The position numbers and the translations under genes were made by a program. The notes beneath the pieces were generated by a model that was not told the DNA's origin, did no database searches, and worked only from the letters and a program-made list of their open reading frames with translations. 64,000 nt of DNA, taken from contig JAJOHG010000003.1 of assembly GCA_021029095.1 (NCBI GenBank), forward strand, positions 1,426,001 through 1,490,000, read 5' to 3'. Below, one piece after another: positions 43,283-53,162 of this stretch (within the stretch, counting starts at the first letter, position 1; every line of letters begins with the position of its first letter). Source of the stretch: Phellopilus nigrolimitatus. Its lineage: Eukaryota > Basidiomycota > Agaricomycetes > Hymenochaetales > Hymenochaetaceae.

Positions 43283-43403
43283 GAAGGCTTTCGTGCGCTG
43301 TACATGTACATATTGCATACCTTTTCTCCAACGACTTGGGCTGAGGGCTCTTTGACTAAACGTTACCAGCACTTACTATACACTTTTATTGATCATTTCC
43401 TGA

Positions 43404-44457
43404 ATGAAAGGAACGTGCTCTGGATCTAAAAGTGACTGCCTTGGTTGCTTTTCGAGTCTCCTAGGAGTTGGCTGATGCTCAGATTTCAGAGATACTAGAG
43501 AGCAGTGAAGCCTCCACTACAAGACCTGACGATGACTCTGAATCAGACTATGATTCTCTCTTCGATGCAGAAGACGAAGTAGCCGCATCTTCGGCCACAA
43601 AACGGAATAACAATGATCTGCCGTCGTCAGAACGCCCTGCACAACGCGTCGCTCCCCAAATACCAGGCCTACACTTTAACCCTTCCATCTTAATTCCTAC
43701 AGATCTAGCAAGCCGTGTTTGGGACAGCTGCATGCAGACATATTTCCACGACGGTGACGTGAACCAAGTCATGCTCTTCGAGCGCGCCAGAGCCTCGAAG
43801 TCGATAGCACCGAGCGCAGACGCGAATATTGCATCCGATTCCACTCAGAACGATCCGGATTCACGACGGAGCGCAGGCTTTCCTGCGTTTCTACTGGAAC
43901 TTCTCAGTAATTTGAATGTCCTCCTTGAGAGCAGCCTCCCACCGGAGATCCACGCTCTCCTCTTCCCACGAGACGACGAGAGCGGGCAGGCGCGCCAGGT
44001 GATCTTGAACCACTACCGGCCGGGAGAAGGGATCTCCCCGCACGTCGATTTGCTCAAACGTTACGGAGACGGTATCATCGGCGTCAGCTTGCATAGCGGG
44101 TGCGTCATGCGCTTCGTGAGGACCCCCGCGGAATCTAGTGAACTCGCTAGGTCGGAAGAGCCACGAGGAGATGGGAACGCATCACACGTGTACACTCGCG
44201 CGGCTGAAATTAAAAACGACGAACCGTCAGATGCCAGGGAAGACAGTGTTTCCAGCCATAGCCTCTACCTCCCGGCACGCAGTATCATCGTCATGTCAGG
44301 GGAGGCACGGTACAAATGGACACATGGAATCTCGCAGTTGACGCGGGATCTTGTCGAAAGTGTGCACAACGCCTCTTCGGAGGAAATTCCGCGCGAGGAG
44401 CGAGTGAGCATCACGTACCGCTGGCTCCTCCCGGGCGCGGATGTCGTGGGCAATTGA
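43404..44457 (+). CDS. AlkB-like 2-oxoglutarate/Fe(II) dioxygenase
   Basis: The AlkB fold oxidatively demethylates nucleic acids or proteins. Model: 43404-43431 and 43490-44457, 331 aa; the short first exon is chosen because no ATG begins the long frame and a 58-nt GT-AG intron links it in frame. The first ~70 residues are acidic and Ser-rich. The catalytic core is complete: NHYRPGEGISPHVD provides the HxD iron ligands, YLPARSIIVMSGEARYKWTHGI the distal His, and RVSITYRW the Arg pair that binds 2-oxoglutarate. The order and spacing suit the ALKBH4/ALKBH8-type group rather than DNA-repair ALKBH2/3. The substrate is unknown. Confidence 0.82.
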
Positions 44458-44794
44458 GATACGAGCGGACAAAACGTACAGCAATCCTCGATTGTACAAA
44501 TATGTACCCGTGGAGCACCTTCAGTTTCACTTACTACATGTATGAATCTAGGTTTATCGTATGGAAGCAGCTGTCGACCCCATAACAAGCCTTCGTTCCC
44601 ATTTTCTTTCTGCATGTCATCTGAACTCGTTCAAAAGACGATGAGATGATTATATGCAGTTGGGAAATTCAAGATGTCATCTTTTGATACCGAGCTTGAG
44701 AAAAAGCTCATATAGTAGTAGTTATGAAGGCTAAGTCGACTCGTTTGAAACGAAACAGCGGTATGGAGATTTGTAAACAGCGGTTTCCCATTAC
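44458..44794. other. Short convergent spacer between the AlkB-like gene and GFA gene 2
   Basis: 337 bp of shared 3' region; no motif recognised. Confidence 0.4.
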
Positions 44795-45391
44795 TTAGGG
44801 ATCCCTTCCAGGTTTCGTGTTTATTTGCTCTGCACCTTCAATGGGGCGTACCCATGCCGTCCTATCCCTCGCATAGAACTCCATTTGAGGCGCTTTTGCA
44901 GCCCTTACTTTCTCTCCGGGCTGGGCTGGGTTTTCCCCACCTACGTCGAAATCATCAAGAGCACTGTAGAAGACGGCGAGTATCCGCGGGGCGTCTCCTC
45001 CAACGTTATACAGCGGCGTACCGCAGCGATTACAGAAGTAGCGGAAGAGGACGTTGCCAGAGTCCTGTGCGGTGTCGTGGAAGGTGCTAATGAGGGACGC
45101 GCCTTTCGTCACGTTCTCAGTCTGGGAAGCGGGTTTGGCTAAGAATCGAAAAAAAAAAATCGCGGATAATGGTAACTTACATCAGCAGGGAAGACCACAT
45201 TCGATGAGAAAACGGTCCCTGTGTGCTTCTTGCAGTTCGTGCAATGGCAACAGGTTACCCTATTTCGAGTCCAAGCATGATCAGCTAGCGATCCGTGTAC
45301 ATATCTTGTCAATCTCTCACAATATAGGTTCGGCATGCACCTCGAAGTTAACTTCGCCGCACAAGCACGAACCGTGGTATGTTGGTGCCAT
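44795..45391 (-). CDS. GFA-domain enzyme 2
   Basis: Exons 45391-45321, 45259-45181 and 45121-44795, 158 aa. Zinc-ligand cysteines are at SCLCGEV, CCHCTNCKK and YFCNRCGTPLYN. Exons 1 and 2 have exactly the lengths of GFA gene 1 and are nearly identical to it in DNA, even across intron 1 (61 nt in both). Exon 3 has diverged more and lost a few codons. This pattern suggests recent duplication or partial gene conversion of the 5' half. The copies are about 21 kb apart and in opposite orientation. Confidence 0.85.
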
Positions 45392-46147
45392 TCCACGCAA
45401 AATGGACGACAGCGAATCTGATGATGTTTCGAGGTATGCTTTGAGATAAGGGCAGACAGCTTCAGGTTATCGAGTTAAATCAAGTTTATGCTCTCTTTAT
45501 TTACAAAGAAATGTCGGCGGCTTTTGTCAGGAAATGTAGTCCGAGTCGGATTAAACATGAGATGACTGAGCACCATTTGTTGGGTTGTGCGGAGTTTCCT
45601 GCAAGTATTACTAAGTAAGCACCGACGCCACCACGATGCCGATCCGATATACCTATGTTTTGCAGCATTTCGATATCGTGAACTTTGTTGGCTTTGTGAG
45701 TTTAGTCACTCTTGAACACTTTCTGATGGCACTAGCGTGTTCAAGACTGGCTGCAGCTTGCCTGGGACAGCCCGGCAACATGCGTGTCGAATCCAGCTCT
45801 CACTGCGAAAAAGAAATGCTTTTCATCTACTACTACGTGATAGTTTCCCTCATCTTTGCTTTTCCAGAACTCGACTTGTTTCTGCTCTATTCTTCGTCTT
45901 CGACTACACATACTCTCACCTGCATCGCATCAAATATGGAAGCATCAAGTGCTAAAGCCCCTCACTACTGGCTGACATCTGCTCTTCCGATGTCCCTGCA
46001 TTCTTTTGTCGTATTCTCATTCTGAGTCTTTCTGACGTATTAGAAAAACATTGTGTACATATGCAATACACACAAACCTGGGCATAATCAATACGTACAT
46101 GCGAACAAGGAGGAAAAGGGCCGAACCTAGTACGACTGCTAGAGTGC
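45392..46147. other. Intergenic: GFA gene 2 promoter and 3' flank of F-box paralogue 7
   Basis: No gene. About 45655-45960 is the inverted counterpart of 26070-26350 (flank of paralogue 4). Confidence 0.5.
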
Positions 46148-47626
46148 TTAGAATGCTTGAAACTCCAACCCTTCCGAGACGAATGCATCGATCATGTCAT
46201 GCGTTTCGCGACTTGCGGTCTCCATAAATATGTCAAAAACGAGAACCTTCCGAAGCGCCCGACCTGCACGCCAGCGCGATGCGACCATCTGGCAGAAGGC
46301 TTCCGAGGACATTCTATGCTTGCACGCGATGAAGCGGATTGATTCCAAGCCTGGGAACAAGATATTTTGTGGCTGGAAACCCGCAGGGCCTGGTATGATT
46401 GTCAGCGCACGCAGAAATGCATCGTCGAGTTCGTCCACCGTCAGGGATAGATGCTTCAACGCTGGGGTTGCAGACATGAGATCGAGTACGTAAATCGTGT
46501 CATCTGTTCCAGGATCCCCGTAACTCGAGAGCGAAAGACGTAAGGTAGTCAAGGAACACTTGGAACGAAGAAGTAAAGATTTAGCACAGGCGCAAATACT
46601 GCTCGGTCCCGCGTTAGTGTCCTCGGAGTAGGCATCGATGTCAAGCTCTTCGAGACTCGGCATAATGAGCTGGTCGAGAGCGCGGGAGAGCGCATGAGAA
46701 TTTTCCAATTCTGTAAGAAAGAATGTTGCTTCACGAACTAAAGGTAAGATGACCTCAGTCGCATCTGGTACATCGCTAACAGGAAGCCCAAGAACACGGA
46801 TGACCTGCAATTGCGGGGTGAAACGAACAGTTTGTACAAACACATCCCACAATGTTTTGAGGGTATAAGTACCATAACATAAGGTCAAATGGCGAAGGTT
46901 TCCTAACGCCGGTGGCTGGCGCCGGAGACACAAGACCTGGTTTATTCGGAGATCTTTGAGCCGAGAAGAACGGGAAAGGTCAAGACAGACATCGAAATCT
47001 TCAGATAGACCGTCTTCTCGTACTGCGTTAACACCGATAGATAATGATTCTAGCAAAGGCATGTCATACATCGTAAAAGTCCCTCCATCCGGGAAAATAA
47101 TGTTGATATGCTTCCATCGTTTCTGGTGAGAAAGAGTCATGGTAAGAAGTTTGGTTATTCGCTCAGAGTCGTCGAGAGACCATTGCACGTCGATACCAAT
47201 GTCCAAAGGAGAACTTCCAGATCTGACTAGCCATACTTCCCACGCCTCTATTGCCGCCTCGAACCTGGGATGAAAAGTGTTGTCTATCGAGTCCTCTTGG
47301 TTATGAAGTGCTGGCTCCGAGTCCGCATCTCCGTAAAGCCTAAATTTCGACCAGAGAATCGGGTTCGATATGGTAATGTCCCTCCAAGCCCGGCAGACAT
47401 GCGACACATTGAGCGGGGCATCAGTGCTCGACAGATATGCAAGATTCGGGGGCGGGAGCCAGGAAACGATCTGGATGAGGACATCGGCGTTTATGGCGCT
47501 CGCATATTCGCCGCGCAGCAGTGATGGTTGGCCGGTAATGCGCTTCAAATCCTCAGCAGCCATATCCATCTGCTCTTTGATGGAAATAATCGCGTAAGGT
47601 GGCTGAGATAAACACACTGGGGCCAA
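46148..47626 (-). CDS. F-box paralogue 7 with rebuilt N-terminus
   Basis: 492 aa, intronless. The F-box-like segment (VLIQIVSWLPPPNLAY to VCRAWRDITISNPILWSKF) and solenoid match paralogues 4 and 6. The start differs: the DNA equivalent of the family ATG-GCC-ACC is present as CAG-CCA-CC, two bases are missing before the QQM/EQM codon, and translation must begin from a new upstream ATG in another frame (MAPVCLSQPPYAIISIKEQM) or at an internal Met (MDMAAEDLKR). The gene is therefore open but with a replaced first ~20 residues. Confidence 0.78.
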   Translation of the reverse strand: MAPVCLSQPPYAIISIKEQMDMAAEDLKRITGQPSLLRGEYASAINADVLIQIVSWLPPPNLAYLSSTDAPLNVSHVCRAWRDITISNPILWSKFRLYGDADSEPALHNQEDSIDNTFHPRFEAAIEAWEVWLVRSGSSPLDIGIDVQWSLDDSERITKLLTMTLSHQKRWKHINIIFPDGGTFTMYDMPLLESLSIGVNAVREDGLSEDFDVCLDLSRSSRLKDLRINQVLCLRRQPPALGNLRHLTLCYGTYTLKTLWDVFVQTVRFTPQLQVIRVLGLPVSDVPDATEVILPLVREATFFLTELENSHALSRALDQLIMPSLEELDIDAYSEDTNAGPSSICACAKSLLLRSKCSLTTLRLSLSSYGDPGTDDTIYVLDLMSATPALKHLSLTVDELDDAFLRALTIIPGPAGFQPQNILFPGLESIRFIACKHRMSSEAFCQMVASRWRAGRALRKVLVFDIFMETASRETHDMIDAFVSEGLEFQAF

Positions 47627-48618
47627 GCCGTTCGGATATGGCTCTGTAAAGAACGAGTATTACAAGTCCGAGAAGAACCTCTGTATACTTTCCACTCAAG
47701 CACGTCGTAGATGCGACGAGACGAAGGCTTCTGCTTTGGTTGTATGCTGTAACAACAAAAATCCACTGTTATAACACGTCGGCGAAAATGGCCCATAAGT
47801 AGAAGGTGAGCATATTACGATCACATTACTGCAATGCAGTTATGCAGACACGTACCGTATCGCGCAGCCTCCAAAGGCCACTTCCCTCTGATTCGTACGT
47901 GTGACTTGAAAGACACGGTACGTATCAATCACTACACGGCACGTCGCGGAGTCCCTACGCGGCGTTCCGATGGTGGTGGATGGTAGGATGGGTCAACTCA
48001 GTTATACAAGTAATTGATTCGCCTGAGAGGGAGTACCTGTACTACACGATTAATGGCGAGAAGGTTACTGGTCAAAGAACAAAGCCGTCAGGCTTCTGAG
48101 CAGAGTCACGGACCGGCAGCACTCCGGAACGCGACGCACTCCAAATGTGGATACGGCAATCTCACGCCACTCTCGGTTTGACGTCCTCGGACCTGGTGCC
48201 ATTTATACTCTCTTCGCCGCCGCCGTCATCGTCGTCCTTGTCACCGCCGCCACCACTGTTCTCGACGTGCGTGCTCGTCGTCGACGTCGTTCGCGACTGA
48301 TTCTGACTCAAACCACACTGACCGACGCGCAAAGCTCGGGGAACTTGGGCTTGTCACTCTTTCCCACGCCTGCAATAGGTAGGCACGGAGACAAATTTGG
48401 ACTCTTGGGTTGTAATATTTCCAGCCGCTTCGCTCTCTCATCGTCTTCGACATTGCCCACGACGACGGAGACAGCAACGAGCATTGACAACGAGCTCGCT
48501 CTACCGAACAATATCTAGTGCTTAAATCTTTTTGTTGTATAATCTTCGCTTGCATCTTCTAGACCCTAGACCTTGAACTGTACGACACACTACAGGCCAC
48601 GCTAGACGCAGCGGCACG
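47627..48618. other. Divergent intergenic region: F-box paralogue 7 and Boi-like gene
   Basis: No gene accepted. A plus-strand frame at 48147-48518 has one hydrophobic stretch and Arg-rich text but no family resemblance. The block at about 48131-48172 resembles the upstream region of paralogue 6. Confidence 0.4.
48161..48172 (+). promoter_or_regulatory. Shared upstream box of F-box paralogues (gene 7)
   Basis: CTCACGCCACTC preceded by CACTCCAAATGTGG, as upstream of gene 6 (CGCTCCAAATGCGG). It lies about 535 bp from the gene 7 start. Confidence 0.35.
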
Positions 48619-51600
48619 ATGCCAGACTACGTCTATGCACTGCACGACTTTGCTCCGGAACATGAGGATGAGGTTGCGTTTAGTATGGGTGACCCCATTG
48701 AAGTAATTGAGAAGGATGACATGTATGGCGACGGCTGGTGGCAGGTGTGTTCTCGCCTTCCACTACCAACCCATGCCCTCATTCAAATTGTTCTCATACA
48801 ACTATCTGCGCCGTCTTCAGGGCCGTAATCTCTTTGGGAAAATAGGTCTGTTTCCGCAGAGCTACACCACCTCGGATCCATCCGCCGTCCAACCTCCAGC
48901 TGCGTCATCAACCAATGGTAATGACGCGCCGGATCCTGCACCCGCCCCTCCACTGCAAACGCTCGGTGAGGAGGCGGAAACTGCCTCTGTCGTCTCGGAT
49001 GGCAATGACAAGGCAGAAAGAGATGGCGCGGATGGCGATAGAGTGATGAGGGCGACGTTGACGGACGTGCAAGAAGCGATCGAGCAGCTCGGCCGTAAAG
49101 ACCGCGACGGCGGCGGCAGCTTTAGCTTCGGCAGTCTGCGCGACGGTGGCTCGACGGACCGCGAAGGCGATACTGACCACGAGATGGACACCGAGACTGG
49201 GACGGGCAACAGAAACGGCGAGGCATGGCACAAGGGCGCACGCAGCAACCTCGCAGAAAAGGCACGCCAGCAACAGGAGCTTTTACAGCGGGAGCAGGCA
49301 GATTACGATGCAGAGATGAAGCTGCACGCGCCGATCATCGCTGCTCGCTTGTCAGAACCGCCCATCGAGTTTGAGATGAGCGACGAGAGCGAGGGCGAAG
49401 ATGACCTTGATCATGAACCTGCTGTTACTGACACGCTCTATCCGCGCCGAGACCACGCGCACATCCCTGAAGAAGAAGAGGAGGATGAGGGTTTAGGGTG
49501 GCAGCAGACTAATGGGCATGCTACTACGCCTAAAGCCGTCAGCCATGATCCAGAACCTGAGCCTTCTGAGAGTCTCAACGTCCCGCGGTCGGAGGACACG
49601 GCGAGCTCTCTGCCCGCCACGGCGCGCCAGCTTGCATTCCCGACCGAGACAGAGGCAACAGAGCCAGGCGCCGCCACCGAGGAGCCCCATCCGGATAGCA
49701 TTACAAGTGCGATACAAGTACAGACTCCATCGTATCTCCTTCCCGCGCCGCTACTGACTCCTACTTCTCCGACATCGCATTTTGCCGCGCAGTCAACGAA
49801 CAACGAGCTTGCCACGCCGCAGGCTCAACCGTCTCCGGAGCCAGAGCTGAAGAGGATGGGAGCGCCACATGCATTGCCCTCTCCACCGACGTCGCAGAAT
49901 GGAACCTTCGCAAGCCAAATACCCAAGGCAGCTGCTTCGCCACCTTCGGAGTGGTCTGTGGAGGAGGTGGTAGAGTGGGCGAAAAGCAAAGGTTTTGACA
50001 GCAGCGTGACCGACAAGTTTATCGGTAAGTAATGTATATGCATTAGTGGTGCTGAGATTGAGTCAAATATACAGAACATGAGATCTCTGGCGACGTGCTA
50101 CTCGAACTTGATGCGAACGTTCTAAAGACCGAGCTCGAGATACACGCCTTCGGCAAGCGCTCGCGTATCGTGAAGGAGATCGCAGAGCTGCGGCGCCCGC
50201 CCTCGGTCGTGTCGTCCGTGCAGCTCGCGCCCTCGCAGTCGCACTCTCGCACCATCTCGCAGAGCATCTCGCTCCCAAGCTCCGCGCATCACTCACTACA
50301 CAGCCCGCTGGGGGCGGTGATGAGTCCGGATAGCCCGCCAAACACGGGCGACCTCGCAGCGACCCCGAGTCCAGGTATGGGTTCGATGAGACGCGGCTCG
50401 GATCCGAGCTCGTCGGCGCGCGTGAGCGAGACGGACCAGGATCAGGAATCTACGACGGTCAACAACTCGATGCTTGGACTCGGCATCGGCGCTGCCACGA
50501 GTATCCTTGCTGGATCGGCTATTGGGTCGATGGAGAAGTTGGAGCCGCCAAAGGGGGTAAGCTGCTTGGCGCTTATTCTGCTCAAGATAAACAGTGCTCA
50601 GATCATTGTTCGTAGAAAAACCGACCGGCGTATCTGAACTTGTCTCCGAGCGATAACTCGTTGAGCACCAGAGCCAAATCTATCGGTGCTAACTTCTCGC
50701 CCAAGTCCGCCATGGACGAGTCCATCCGAGACGACCGTGCAGCTTTGAGTGATGTAGGACAATATCTTCGCATGTTACTGTCAACGCTTAGATGGTTGAC
50801 AATTTTAATTCGCAGACTGAATCTGCTGCACTCGATAATCGCAGTAGGCGCCGACGGATCTTTGGGCGCTCCACGGGGTCATCGCACTCAGATCAGAAGG
50901 ACTCTGCGAGCCGCAATTCGAAAGAAGCCGCGAGGGAAGCGTCGACAACGCCGATCCCGAGCGTGCCTGGAAGCCTTCCTGGCAGCCCATCGACGAAACG
51001 CGGCTCCACCGACGACGGGAGTATGAAGAACCACCAACGGCGCAAGCGTTCAGTCGATGCGTCGAAACCCACGGATAGACTCAGTCTATTTGGGGGCACT
51101 TTGTCTCTCACTCGCTCTAGGAAGCCTCCACCACGTGTGCAATCGTTAGTCGTGTCACAGATGTCTAGGATGAGAGTTCAAACTTACACAAGTGTTAATT
51201 TCAGCTACGCACATGACGACCTGGCGACCGAGAAGCACTCACGCAGTTTATCCAGGCTGTATCTGAGCAGCAGCAGTCGGAAGGCGAGCGCGAGGTCACA
51301 GGCAGGCGGTGAAGACGAGAAGGAGACAATGAACCCCCACCTCCTGCGCAAACGGACGTCGTCTGTCGCTGACATCCCGGCCCTGCCAGGGATCTCCGGT
51401 ATGTTGAAGTCCGGGCACAGTGTACTTGAACAGATCGGCCAACCAGACCACAATGGCTGGCTACACAAAAAGGGCGAGCACTACAACACGTGGAAGCTGC
51501 GCTACTTCGTGCTGAAGGGTCCACACCTGTACTATTTGCGGAGTAATAGCAAATCAGTCTGTGTTGTTCATTGCGGTCCTCTGTGCTATGGCTAATGGTT

Positions 51601-52868
51601 TTTGTGAGCAGGAAACGAAGATCAAGGGGTATATCAATATTGTTGGTTACAAGGTCATCGTCGACGAGAATATCAACCCCGGTAAATACGGCTTCCGTCT
51701 TATACACGAGCAAGAGAGGACGCATTACTTCAGCTCGGATACGTCAATTACTGTTCGCGATTGGATGAAGGCGCTGATGAAGGCGACAATTGGGCGGGAT
51801 TATACCAGTGAGTTTCCGTTTTTGAGATATCTATTTAACGAGAGCTGGATCTGACGCACAACAGAGCCTGTCATCTCGTCTTGCAACATTCCCACGATTC
51901 CTCTTGCGGTCGCACAAACCATGAACCCCGCTCCACGGCCGCCGTCGCCCTCTCAGCGCGATGCCACGCAGAAGGCCCTCCGGCGCGAGAACCCCAACCA
52001 GCTTTCAACTCGAGACGCACGTGTGCTGATGGGTCTGCCGTCGGGTCAGAATGGCGGGGAGGCAGACAAGGCGCGCCCCAGCGAAGCTCTGTTCAACACC
52101 CTTGAATCGCTCTCGGAATCACCAGATCGTACACCTGTAACCCCCAGTGCGCCGCCTCCGACACGGCCTTCCAGGGAGACCCGGCGGACAAGCGTGCCGC
52201 CATTAGACGGTGTAGGCGTTCCCATTCAGTTTTTCCCTAATCTTCATCGACTCTAAATACCACGCTCTTTTATATCTTTTCTTTTTGGGTTATACCTCTT
52301 GAAATCAAAAATCAACTGCGTCTTCGGAATATGTATACATTTCGCGACGTTTGTATAGCCGAATATGCCTGCAGACTTGATACAGTGGGCAAACAATCAC
52401 CTTCCGCAAAACCTGCAAGTACCCGAGTCCGGAGGAAAGAACTACAGTGAGAAGCACGCATGATATTCTAAATGTGAAGAGTTCCCTGACCTGCTTTGCT
52501 TCGTTGCAACAATTTACGTGTAAACAGGTGGTCTCGCGTTGTACCGCTTAGCGGAAGCGATCAAAGGGAAGCCGACCGAACCCGCCGTGCCCGATTCCGC
52601 GTTTCCCACAGGGCCTAACGACGACAGACTGGACGGGCTGTTCAAGCTTTTCGATTTCTTCCTCGACAACGACATCCGGATGGGCAGCGTGAGCATAAAC
52701 GACGTGCGACAGGGCCGCACGGATAAGATCGTGCACCTGCTGCGCTCGCTGAAAGCATGGGAGGAGAAGCGCAGGACGCTTGCGCGTTCGATAGCCAGGA
52801 CGGGCGCGCACGCGGGCCCGTTCATGGCCATGGAGGCGCCGCCGTCGGGTATGGCGCATGCTTGGTAG
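48619..52868 (+). CDS. Boi1/Boi2-like SH3-SAM-PH protein with C-terminal CH-like domain
   Basis: Yeast Boi proteins sit at growth sites and link Cdc42/Bem1 polarity to exocytosis. Ten exons (48619-48744, 48821-50024, 50075-50556, 50616-50753, 50816-51144, 51205-51556, 51612-51807, 51865-52211, 52359-52446, 52528-52868) give 1200 aa. SH3 at 1-60: YALHDFAPEHEDEVAF, GDGWWQ, GLFPQSYT. SAM at about 420-490: EWSVEEVVEWAKSKGF, ISGDVLLELDANVLK. PH at about 845-940: GWLHKKGEHYNTWKLRYFVLKG, then RTHYFSSDT, DWMKAL. The last ~140 residues (LIQWANNHLP, SGGLALYRLAEAIKG, LFKLFDFFLDNDIRMGSVSI) look like a calponin-homology domain. Linkers are acidic and Ser/Pro-rich. Intron 51145-51204 is 60 nt and in frame, so it may be retained; intron 52212-52358 rests on frame logic alone. 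Confidence 0.87.
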
Positions 52869-53162
52869 ATGATTACTGGTTTTTCGGATTTTGGTATTTT
52901 GCTTCCTTTTTGTATTTTGGATCCATCCTTGCATATCTATCCTATTTTGTGCTTACAATTCGTTCTATCTATGTTATTTCTTGCACTCCTGTCGCAACCT
53001 TGTTTTTGCATTATGTATGTATTTGCACACGTATTTACAAGCAATTGGACTCTTGCAAAGTGATTGTGATGAATCAGCATCTAAATTTGGAAACAAATAA
53101 GGATCGACCCGTCCTTCAAATTTCTTACTGCTCTTTCTTGTACTTTTAACTTGATCTCTGCG

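Noticed and set aside
48147..48518. 123-codon plus-strand frame with a hydrophobic segment
   Set aside because: Low-complexity, in a promoter region, no family; probably chance.
52869..53150. Hydrophobic plus-strand frame ending before TTC27
   Set aside because: AT-rich 3' untranslated or promoter sequence; overlaps the end of the Boi-like gene.
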